Shown here: positions 54,345-64,000 of the stretch, in pieces
Position numbering within the stretch: position 1 is the first letter of the stretch
Layout: the number at the start of each line of letters is the position of its first letter
Assembly: GCA_027924645.1 (NCBI GenBank)
Contig: BSBN01001149.1
Location: forward strand, 5,084,001 to 5,148,000
Origin: Cunninghamia lanceolata
Taxonomy: Eukaryota; Streptophyta; Pinopsida; Cupressales; Cupressaceae
DNA length: 64,000 nucleotides
Direction: 5' to 3'
Translations under genes and position numbers: made by a program
Notes under the pieces: model-generated
Told to the model about the DNA's origin: nothing
What the model saw: only the letters and a program-made list of their open reading frames with translations
The model's database searches: none

Positions 54345-57300
54345 TACCTCAACCCTAAACCCTAAACCTTATCCCTAACCCTCAACCCTCAACTCTAATC
54401 CCTCATCCCTAAACCCTAAATGTTATACCTATTCCTAAACCCTCAACGGGCTTGATACTATACCTTAAACCCTGATCCCTTATCCCTAAACCCTCCAACC
54501 CTATCCCTAATCCTTATACCCTTGACACTCTACTTTAACCCTAATCCCTCAACCCTCAACCCTATCCCTAAACCCTGAACCCTCGAACCTCAACCCTCAA
54601 CCCTCAACGTTAAAACCTAATCCCTCAACCCTTAACTCTAATCCCTTGACCTTCAACCCTATCCCTAAACCCTAAACCCTAAAACCTTAACCCTCAACCC
54701 TCAACCCTCAACGTCAAATCCTAATCCCTCAACCCTTCACTCTAATCCCTCAACCCTAAACCCTCAACACTATACCTTAAACCCTAATCCCTCAACCCTC
54801 AACCCTAAACCTTATCAATAAACCCTAATCCCTCAACCCTCAACCCTAATCCCTTAACCCTCAACTCTAATCCCTCATCCCTAAACCCTAAATGCTATCC
54901 CCATTCCTAAACCCTCAATAGGCTCGATACTATACCTTAAACCCTAATCCCTTATCCCTAAACCCTCCAACCCTATACCTAATCCTTATACCCTCAACAT
55001 TCTACTTTAACCCTAATCCCTCGACCCTTAACCCTATCCCTAAACCCTCAACCCTCAACCCTCGAACCTCAACACTCAACCCTCAATGTCAAACCCTAAT
55101 CCCTCAACCCTTAACTCTAATCCCTCGACCCTCAACCCTATCCTTGAACCCTCAACCCTAAAACCTCAACCCTTAACCCTCAACATCAAACGCTAATCTC
55201 TCAACCCTTAACTCTAATCCCTCAACCCTAAACCCTCAACACTATACCTTAAACCCTAATCCCTCAACCCCATCCCTAAGCCCTAATATGTCAACCTTCA
55301 ACCCTAATCCATCAACCCTCAACCCTAATCCCTCATCCCTAAACCCTAAACACTATCCCTATTCCTAAACACTCAACGGGCTTAATACTATACCTTAAAC
55401 CCTAATCCCTTATCCCTAAACCTTCCAACCCTATCCCTAATCCTTATACCCTTGACACTCTACTTTAACCCTAATCCCTCGACCCTCAACCCTATCCCTA
55501 AACCCTCAAACCTCGAACCTCAACCCTCAACCCTCAATGTCAAATCTTAATCCCTCAACCCTTAACTCTAATCCCTTGACCCTCAACCCTATCCCTAAAC
55601 CCTAAACCCTAAAGCCTCAACCCTCAACCCTCAACATCAAATCCTAATCCCTCAACCCTTCACTCTAATCCCTCAACCCTAAACCCTCAACACTATACCT
55701 TAAACCCTAATCCCTCAACCCTCAACCCTAAACCTTATCCCTAAACCCTAATCCCTCAACCCTCAACCCTCAACCCTTAACTCTAATCCCTCATCCCTAA
55801 ACCCTAAATGCTATCCCTATTCCTAAACCCTCAATGGGCTTGATACTATACTTAAACCCTAATCCCTTATCCCTAAACCCTCTAACAGTATCCCTAATCC
55901 TTATACCCTCAACACTCTACTTTAACCCTAATCCCTCGACCCTCAACCCTATCCCTAAACCCTCAACCCTCAAACCTCAACACTTAACCCTCAACGTCAA
56001 ACCCTAATCCCTCAACCCTTAACTCTGATCCCTCGATCCTTAACCCTATCCCTAAACCCTTAACCCTAAAACCTTAACCCTCAATGTCAAACCCTAATCC
56101 CTTAACCCTTAACTCTAATCCCTCAACCCTAAACCCTCAACACTATACCTTAAACCCTAATCCCTCAACCCTAAACCCTAAACCCCATCCCTAAGCCCTA
56201 ATCTGTCAACCCTCAACCCTAATCCATCAACCCTCAACCCTAATCCCTCATCCCTAAACATTAAACACTATCCCTATTCCTAAACCCTCAACGGGCTTGA
56301 TACTATACCTTCAACCCTAGTCCCTTATCCCTAAACCCTCCAACCCTATCCCTAATCCTTATACCCTCAACACTTGACTTTATCCCTAATCCCTCGACCC
56401 TCAACCCTATCCCTAAACCCTCAAACCTCAACCCTCAATGTCAAACCCTAATCCCTCAACCCTTTACTCTAATCCCTCGACCCTCAACCCTATCCCTAAA
56501 CCCTAAAGCCTAAAGCCTCAACCCTCAACGTCAAATCCCAATCCCTCAACCCTTCACTCTAATCCCTAAATCCTCAACACTATACCTTAAACCCTAATAC
56601 CTCAACCCTCAACCCTAAACCTTATCCCTAAACCCTAATTCCTCAACCCTAATCCCTCAACCCTAAACCTTATCCCTAAACCCTAATCCATCAACCCTCA
56701 ACCCTAATCCCTCAACCCTCAACTCTAATCCCTCATCCCTAAACCCTAAATGCTATCCCTATTCCTAAACCCTCAACAAGCTCGATACTATACCTTAAAC
56801 CCTAATCCCGTATCCCTAAACCCTCCAACCCTATCCCTAATCCTTATACCCTCGACACTCTACTTTAACCCTAATCCCTTGACCCTCAACCCTCAAACCT
56901 CAATGTACTCAATGCTCAGCGTCAAACCCTAATCCCTCAACCCTTAACTCTGATCCCTCGACCCTCAACCCTATCCCTAAACCCTCAACCCTAAAACTTC
57001 AACACTCAACATCAAACCCTAATCCCTCAACCCTTAACTCTAATCCCTCAACCCTAAACCCTATCCCTAAACCCTCAACACTATACCTTAAACCCTAATC
57101 CCTCAACCCTAAACCCTATCCCTAAGCCCTAATCTGTCAATCCTCAACCCTAATCCATCAACCCTCAACCCTAATCCCTCATCCCTAAACCCTAAACACT
57201 ATCCCTATTCTTAAACCCTCAAGGGGCTCGATATTATCCCTCAACCCTTAACCCTTAAAACTTGAACCCTAAAACCTATCCCTACACCCTCGACACTCGA

Positions 57301-59085
57301 CACTATATCTTAAACCCTAATCCCTTAACCCTCATCCCTAAAGCCTCAACCCTAAATCCTTAAACCTTCAATCCTAAACCCTATCCCTAATCCCTCTACC
57401 CTCGAAACTCTACTTTAATCCTAATCCCTTGACCATCAAGCCTATCCCTAAACCCTCAACCCTCAACCCTCAACTCTCAACATTAAACCCTAATTCATCA
57501 ACCCTAAACCCTAATCCCTCAAACCTAAACCCTATCCCTAAACCATCAACCCTCAACACTATACATTAAACCCTAATCCCTATCCCTCAACCCTTAACCC
57601 TTAAAACTTAAACCCTATGCCTACACCATCAACACTTGACACTATATCTTAAGCCTTAAACCCTCATCCATAAAGCCTCAACCCTCAATCCTCAAACCTT
57701 CAACCGTAAACCCTATCCCTAATTCCTCTACCCTTGACACTCTAACCCTAACCTCGACATTGAATGCTAATTTGTCAACCCTAAACCCTAATCCGTCAAC
57801 CCTAAACCCTATCCCTCAACCCTCAACCCTCAACACTATACCTTAAACCCTAATCCATCAACCCTAAAACCTAATCCCTCAACCCTCAACCCTAAACACT
57901 ATCAATAAACCCTCAACCCTTGACACTATACCTTAAACCCTAATCCCTCAACCCTAATCCCTCATCCCTAAACCCTAAACGCTATCCCTATTCCTAAACC
58001 CTCAACCCTCGACACTATACCTTAAACCCTAATCCCTTATCCCTAAACCTTAAACCCTATCCCTCAACCCTTAAAACTTAAACCCTAAAACCTATCCATA
58101 AACCCTCGATGCTCAACACTATATCTTAAACCCCAATCCCTTAACCCTCAGCCCTAAAGCCTCAACCCTCAATCATTAAACCTTCAACCCTAAACCCTAT
58201 CCATAATCCCTTAACCATCAACCCTATTCCTAAACCCTCAACCCTCAACTCTCATCATTAAACCCTAATTTGTCAACCCTAAACCCTAATCCATCAACCC
58301 TAAACCCTATTCCTAAACCCTCAACCCTCAACAATATTCCCTAAACCCTAATCAATCAACCCTAAACCATAATCCCTCAACCCTAAACCCTATCCCTAAA
58401 CCCTCAACCCTCAACACTTTGTCTTAAACCCTAATCCCTCAACTCTAAACTCTAATCCCTCAACCCTAAACCCTATCCTTAAATATTCAACCCTCAGCAA
58501 GTTATACCTTAAACCTTAATCCCTCAACCCTCAACCCTCAACCCTAATCCCTCATCCCTAAACCCTAAATGCTATCCCTATTCCTAAACCCTCAACCCAA
58601 GACACTATACCTTAAACCCTAATCTCTTACCTCTAAACCTTAAACCCTATCCCTCAACCCTTAACCCTTAACCCTTAAACCTTAAACCCTAAAACCTATC
58701 CCTAAACCCTCAACCCTATACCCTCAACAATATACTTAAGCCCTAATACCTCAATCATCTACCTTATACCTTAAACATGAAGCCTACACTCTCAAACCCT
58801 CATCCCTAGACCATATAACCTCACCCTTATATCCTAAACCTCGAATATTGTGCCTCAACCTTATACTTAAATTAAACCTAAACCATACGTGCTCTCAACC
58901 CAAGTCACCCTATGCCTTATATACCCTCAATCCATAGTGTAAACCCTAAACCCAAATCCCTGCACCTTACACACTTAATCTTATACACTCAACAACCTGA
59001 ATATTAACCCTCAACTGTAACCCTCAACCCTCTACCCTCTACCTATTAATTAAGCCCTAATCCCTCAACCCTCAACCCTCAAAAC
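54345..59085 (+). repeat. Interstitial telomere-like array with 458-bp higher-order units
   Basis: About 4.7 kb of variants of CCCTAAA (plant telomere repeat, C-rich strand): CCCTAAA, CCCTCAA, CCCTAAT and CCCTTAA mixed. It is not pure, so it is not a chromosome end. The landmark ATTCCTAAACCCTCAACGGG...GATACTATACC occurs at 54431, 54903, 55361, 55819, 56276, 56761 and 57207, spacings 472, 458, 458, 457, 485 and 446. Later copies at 57990 and 58590 are further apart. Any ORF inside is incidental. Confidence 0.93.
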
Positions 59086-59124
59086 TATACAAGATCAGGT
59101 CCTTATATACACTATACCCAAAAC

Positions 59125-59215
59125 ACCTACATACATACATGCATACATACAAACATACATACATACAAAGATGCATACATACAAGCATGCATACATGTAC
59201 ATGCATACATACCTA
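59125..59215 (+). repeat. CATA tetranucleotide microsatellite
   Basis: Imperfect (CATA)n with GCATACATACAAG variants follows directly on the telomere-like array. Confidence 0.85.
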
Positions 59216-59281
59216 CAAGAATAGATATAAACATCCATGAAACATACTTATGAAATTTGAACATATCTCATTCAAAGGAAG

Positions 59282-59319
59282 ACATAACGCGAGCGCATTA
59301 TAACGCGCTCACGTTATGT
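59282..59319. repeat. 38-bp GC-rich palindrome (right)
   Basis: ACATAACGCGAGCGCATTA followed by TAACGCGCTCACGTTATGT, two 19-base arms with two mismatches and no loop. It has the same core as the dyads at 43571 and 54133. Confidence 0.85.
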
Positions 59320-60136
59320 TGTGCTTTGGAAATGCCAAGCCTTGGGCTTGGGATTTGCTTTGGATTTCCAACCCAAAGGCTTGGAGTGCCTTTTCAAAAT
59401 CCACAAACATGTTTTTGTAGATTCTACAAGATTTCACATAATTTTGTTCTTGCTAACCCTCATATTTGCACGTGTTTCAAGGTCAAACAATCAAACACCT
59501 GGGTAATGTTAGGCTTTCTCTTAGCTATTTAACGATATAATTTTTTTCACATTTTGACAATGTTAAGCCTTTCATCTTTAATTTCTTTTGTTTGTGTGTC
59601 TAGTTTTGGGCAGAAACCATTGTTTGGTCTTTTTTTCATTGTAAATTAACCATTCATTGAAATTTCAAAAAAATTACATATTTAGAAACTAGACTCCATT
59701 CTACACATTAAAAATAAAAAAGAAAAATGATTTTCAATTAGTTTTCAAACTTTATAGGGGTAGCATGGCCAAAATTCTATTTTTTAGGATGTGTTCACTT
59801 TGAAAATTAGTAAAAAATTAAACATTCATCAAAAAATTATCGAAAAAATTGGGCATAAACTACATGCCGTTAGCTAATTTCTCACTGAAGCGATTTTAAA
59901 AATACCAAAAAAAATTAACCTTTTGAAGGAGCCACAAAACATGCTATGTTATGTTTTTTTGACATAAACAACACCAATTTCTGTGGCTCCCTCTTTTGAA
60001 CCCCTTAATCTATACCATTTTCAAAAAAAATTAGTAGTTTAGAAAGTAGACTTGGAGCACTACGAACATTGTTTTGGTTGCATCTCCAAATTTTGAGTGT
60101 AACTTGTTGGCAAGAGACACTGTGTGGCTTCATTAG
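59320..60136. other. Unassigned spacer
   Basis: A short inverted-like stretch rich in CCAAGCC/GGCTTGG (59334-59390), then A/T-rich sequence with AAAAAATT words. No gene is recognised. Confidence 0.5.
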
Positions 60137-61204
60137 TGTTGTCATTGATGGCAACAAAGTCCATTCCACACATCCGCAACACATGGTATGTCTATACCGG
60201 AAGTCAGATTGAAGAGTATTTTGGTCTGGTGAGCAAGAACAGAGCATGCAGCAAGGTCTGACAATCAGGTCCGGATCTCTTAGAGGAAGTATCTCAGCAA
60301 AGTGCAGACTTGGGAAAGTCAAGAGGAGTATCATGACTGCTACATTCTAGATATTGAGCCTCCAGTGATGAAAGAGTGAAAAGATATGAGCACCTAAGTG
60401 TTGGGTTCTTGTTTGGCAGAGTAGACTGAGGAAGAACTGACCGGCAGAGAATCAAACCTTAATCCAGATGAGGAATTGATGGTGATCAAGCTTCTTGAGG
60501 GATCATTCATGGTTGGTCGACATGATTGATGACTTCTATGACTATCTCCTTGATACACATCACTTAGTAAGCAAGGATTCAGCCAACAGACCAGAGTTTG
60601 GGAAAATCTTGAGTATTCCGGATGCCAACTGGAAAGATGTTGAATTCTTTTGTGCGGATATATATACCAGATGGATTTTGATGTGAAGGGGTGTGTGGTA
60701 AGTAGTAAAGTGTGAAGAAAAGAAAAGAGCGGTGTGGAAGCAGCAATACAGGTCTGGTATGTGACAGAACAACAACACTAAAACAGAGGAAGAATGAAGT
60801 GTAGTAGATCAGTATATTGAGCCTATCCAGAACTGAACCTCAGCATATGTGGATGCTTCTCATCAGTTCAAGTACCTAGTTTCTTTCTATAAACTATTGT
60901 AGGCATGAGCCTCTTGTGAGCAGTGTGCTCGGGCAGTGAGCCCTAATTGGCAAGTGTCATTTTTGTTCTTTCTATTCTTTTAACAGAGAATACAATCTTG
61001 GGTTAGTCACCTCATGGTTTTTCCCTTAACCAGGTTTTCCACGTAAAAATCCTTGTGTTATGTGTGTTGATTTCTTTTTTACTCTCATGATAATGTATGG
61101 TTATATGTTTTGATACTGCACTAATTGTTAAAGAACAAAAGAAAGTTGAATATTTAAGATAACTAATTCACCCCCCCTCTCAGTTATCTACCTTGTTTCC
61201 AACA
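60137..61204 (+). repeat. 5' LTR (1068 bp) of a copia-like element
   Basis: TGTTGTCATTGATGGCAACA at 60137 and GTTTCCAACA at 61204 give TGTTG...CAACA ends, followed after 2 bp by a primer-binding site. It contains GGATATATATACC (near 60657) as a possible TATA box. The ORF 60495-60686 inside it is not a recognised gene. The partner LTR lies beyond the window. Confidence 0.75.
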
Positions 61205-61206
61205 AT

Positions 61207-61218
61207 TGGTATCAGAGC
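61207..61218 (+). promoter_or_regulatory. Primer-binding site (initiator tRNA-Met)
   Basis: TGGTATCAGAGC lies two bases after the LTR end, complementary to the initiator tRNA-Met 3' end. Confidence 0.9.
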
Positions 61219-61275
61219 TAAGTTCCTCCAAACAGAGCCTAACAGCTTGAGGAAGATCTGGGAATCTCAGTGGAT

Positions 61276-62452
61276 ATGTATGGTATGAGGGAACAACTTC
61301 AGTCTGCCCTAGATGATCTTGAGCAATCTCACTCTGAAGTCAATAACCTGAGGGAAAGACTCAAACATGCTGATGATTTCATAAATGAACTCAAAGAAAA
61401 ACTAAGTATCTCAGTGAAGAAAAGAAAAGAACTACTTCAACAATTAGCAAGTCAAAGTGAAGCCAATGATACTAATGAAGATCTGAATGAGAAAAACAAG
61501 TTATGTGAGAAGATATCAAAAGAGGTCATTATGGTAAGACATGAAATGGAATCAAGGGTTATGAAATTCACCCAAGAAATTGAAGAGAAAAGACAAATTA
61601 AAGATAATTTAAAACAATCTCTCAAGGAGAAGTTAGAAGACTGCCACAAAATGGATAGAATAATTAGGCATCTAGAATCTGATCTTGAGGAAGCTAGAGA
61701 TAATGAAGAATAACTTGAAAATCAGATAGATACTCTTAAAAGGGATCTTCAAATTGCAAATGAATACAAAGAGGAATTCAAGATAAGCTATGCTCAACTT
61801 GAAGTTCTTCTTGAAAGCCAAAAGAGGGTAGATGACAAGCATGGCTTGGGGTATGAGAAAGGTGAAAGCTCCAGATCTGGTCAGAAGAACTCTGGATCAA
61901 GAAATCCAAGGAACAGACCTAGAAGACCTCCGGTAAGGCAACCAAATGCTCAAAAATATCCATCCTTCAATGGATACTGCTACAATTGCAATAACTTCGG
62001 TCATAAAGCAAATCAGTGTAGAAGAAGAATGAATCAGACTAATTCATCCTTCTCTGGACAGTGCTTTCACTGCAAAAGGTATGGTCACAAATCTCATGAA
62101 TGTAGAAATATGTAAATAAACAATTCATTCAATGGTAGATGCTTTGCATGAAATAGAATGGGACATATGGCTAATCAATGTAGATCAAGAGGATATCAGT
62201 TAAATATGCAAAGAAATGTTGTTTACTACAATTGCAATAGATTCGGTCATATTGCCAAATTCTACAGAAGTAAGAATTAGGACAAAAAGGGTTCGGTGCT
62301 TCATAACCAGAATCAAGACAAAGGAAAAGGAAAAGTGAATGCAGATGAAATTCAAAGAGAAATGAACAAGATTTGGGTAAAGAGAAGTACAAAAAAATTT
62401 GAGGATAGATTCGCACTAGAATCTAGTGCTGATATTCCTTCCAGAAACTAAA
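61276..62452 (+). pseudogene. Copia gag piece: coiled coil and four tandem CCHC knuckles
   Basis: One frame from ATG 61276, broken by stops at 61711, 62113 and about 62149 and later. Residues 1-145 are a strong heptad coiled coil ('LQSALDDLEQSHSEVNNLRE', 'EKRQIKDNLKQSLKEKLEDC'). A basic stretch 'RNPRNRPRRPPVRQ' follows, then four knuckles: 'CYNCNNFGHKANQC' (61978), 'CFHCKRYGHKSHEC' (62062), 'CFA*NRMGHMANQC' (62140) and 'YYNCNRFGHIAKFY' (62227), 26-29 codons apart. The capsid N-terminal half expected before the coiled coil is missing, and no protease, integrase or RT follows, so the element has internal deletions. The product would have bound element RNA. Confidence 0.85.
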
Positions 62453-62469
62453 TAGATGAGCTCTGGGTC

Positions 62470-63094
62470 AGGGGGAGTCACAAAACAAAATAATTTCCCC
62501 CAGCCAGTCAATTGGTGCCTAAAATTGGCATATGGAGTGTTGCAGATCAAAAGGGCTCTCAGAGAAACATGTAAATAACCCTTGGTCAAAGTATGAAAGA
62601 TCCACAAGGAGTTTGAAAAGGTTAATCATCCCAGATTAATCTGGTTGGACAGTCATCTGGTAAAAGCAGGATTTTCATAGTTAGATCTGGTATGATTCAA
62701 AAATTGAAATATCTTGATCTACATATAAATGGAATGATTGGAGAAAGGAAGATAGATTGTCAATAATCACCGAGAATAACTCTAAGTGCATCTCAGTAAT
62801 CCGGAAAGATCTCTCTCAGAACAAGAAGAACAAGGCAATCGGAATGACTTAAGATGTGCATTTATTGCAAAATGGAATTAGGGTTTGCGCTGAAATAAAA
62901 GGGTTCTTTTGTTCATCATTTGCACATTTGCATTTAATAAGAAGAAAGGAGCTCTGCAACAAGATTGCTTGAACTCTCTCAAGGATCAACCACAGAATTC
63001 GATTCAACCAGCGATCTTTTTGGCTCTTATCGTGAACCCTAGAAGCGTAAAAAGGTATTTCCGCTCTTGAATATCTCTCTGAATCTTTTGAAAG
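62470..63094 (+). other. Non-coding stretch with a purine tract, leader of the last ORF
   Basis: AGGGGGAG (62470-62477) resembles a copia polypurine tract, but no LTR start follows. The remainder up to 63094 has no frame of interest; GGGTTTGCG and AAACCCTAG-like words are seen. It may be the internal promoter or leader region of the ORF at 63095. Confidence 0.4.
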
Positions 63095-64000
63095 ATGGCT
63101 ACTCTGAATGTTGTTAAGATCACTGATAGGCTGTGCCCTAAGTTCAAGAAACATCCTTACAAATCCCTATAAGTTTATCCCCTAGGTGCATTCTCTAGCA
63201 TTCCGCATGGAGTTCTGCATGTAGAAGATGTTAGGGTTTACATACACGCAAATATTGAGGAATTTGGAGAATCCAAACTGATGGATATCTATCACAAGGA
63301 ACTATTAGATGAATCATTTGAACTTAAACCCCAATACAAGGCCATCTGGGATAAGCATTTTGGACATTGCATCCATTTCCCCTATTTTGCAGAAGATGAA
63401 TGGGTCCAGTATGTTCTGAGAAGAATGCATGACAACTTCATGTGGTTGATGAGGCCATTTAAGATCACAAAAGATTCCATTAGGGTGGTAACCAGATTGT
63501 ACTCATCCAGTGGGTCACCTGCTCTCAAATCAGTCAAAAACCAAACTATAAGTGAGGCTACCGGATCAAAATTTGACAAGAGGGCAATGACAATAGAAGA
63601 CATCATAGATTCAGATATCAAATTTGCCTCTATGATAATTGGTTACAAAATCTATCACTCCAACAGGGAAAATTCAGTAGCTGGAACTGCCATATATACT
63701 GCATATGAAATGCTAAGGAAAAATGCTGACTATGATCTTTGTGAGCTTCTCCTGAACCAACTATTAGAGAACTTACAGAAAATAAAGAAGGATAAGAAGA
63801 ATTCATTTAAGTACGGTGGCTTGATACTATGTTTATTCTTTTACTATATGAATGAGCTACCCAGATCCAGTGGTTGGGTATGGCAAAATGATAGACCTGT
63901 GGCCATACAAATCAGAGACTATATGTATGGGCTTGGTGATGCCAAGGCACAAAGCACAACACTCTGGGGTTACTTCAAAAACTTCCAAGGCATGATGTAG
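63095..64000 (+). pseudogene. Retroelement-associated ORF of unknown function
   Basis: From ATG 63095 ('MATLNVVKITDRLCPKFKKH') one frame of 302 codons ends at TAG 63998-64000, with a single stop at codon 26 (TAA, 63170). From the next Met (63281) 239 codons are fully open: 'KAIWDKHFGHCIHFPYFAED', 'SDIKFASMIIGYKIYHSNRE', 'YEMLRKNADYDLCELLLNQL', 'KDKKNSFKYGGLILCLFFYY' (a hydrophobic patch) and 'LWGYFKNFQGMM'. I do not recognise a catalytic motif, zinc site or signal peptide. Position after gag of a pol-deleted copia-like element suggests an extra retrotransposon ORF, like the third ORF of some plant elements, but without clear envelope-type membrane segments. A captured host gene is the alternative. 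Confidence 0.6.

Noticed and set aside
54345..59085. A true chromosome end (telomere)
   Set aside because: Repeats are heavily mixed and non-telomeric elements continue on both sides, so it is interstitial.
54345..59085. ORFs such as 56750-56932 inside the telomere-like array
   Set aside because: Low-complexity translation of the repeat.
60495..60686. 63-codon ORF 'MRDHSWLVDMIDDFYDYLLD' in the LTR
   Set aside because: It lies inside the proposed LTR, is short and has no recognised domain; it might be a relic but cannot be supported as a gene.

Overview
This window is nuclear plant DNA from a large, repeat-dominated genome. Almost every readable protein is a transposable-element protein: Ty3/gypsy, Ty1/copia, plant LINE ORF1 of the DUF4283/CCHC type, and a DNA-transposon transposase. 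Spliceosomal introns, A/T-rich spacers and a long CCCTAAA-like array (plant telomere type) agree with this. A gymnosperm such as a conifer is plausible from the amount of old nested repeats, but I cannot fix the species. I see no rRNA gene, no intact tRNA gene, no CRISPR array and no undamaged host gene.

Left and centre (1-42.9 kb) form a nest. The outermost element looks like one Ty3/gypsy copy: RT/RNase H and integrase N-terminus at 1-845, integrase core at 2410-2872, integrase C-terminus at 35791-36193, tail from 42328. Three insertions split it: a short LINE at 846-2409, a second short LINE at 2873-35790 that is itself split by about 31 kb of other repeats, and a gag-protease-only copia element at 36194-42322 with paired LTRs and a TGTAT target duplication. 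The 31-kb inner block holds a copia 3' fragment with a 100-bp tandem repeat, old copia and gypsy gag relics, a TGACGTCA-rich repeat, a nearly complete but frameshifted copia element (12.6-17.8 kb), an array of about 125-bp repeats, a gypsy derivative with 1.8-kb LTRs around a gag-only interior (21605-26345), a reversed gypsy integrase end, a third copia pol with its 3' LTR, and a reversed LINE reverse transcriptase carrying another short LINE.

The most unusual part is 43.5-59.3 kb. A seven-exon gene relic (43738-45840, plus strand) converges on a transposase pseudogene (52570-49493, minus strand) that keeps DFAKN / DNCASQFK / HGKGEHDGAGA motifs. A 359-bp satellite lies between them. GC-rich palindromes built on GCGTTATAACGC or part of it lie at 43571, 54133 and 59282. 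A 4.7-kb degenerate telomere-like array with a 458-bp higher-order period lies between the last two. I read this as a candidate large two-gene DNA transposon.

The right edge (60.1-64 kb) is the 5' part of another copia-like element: LTR, primer-binding site, a gag piece with a coiled coil and four tandem zinc knuckles, then an extra ORF of about 300 codons ending exactly at the window edge.
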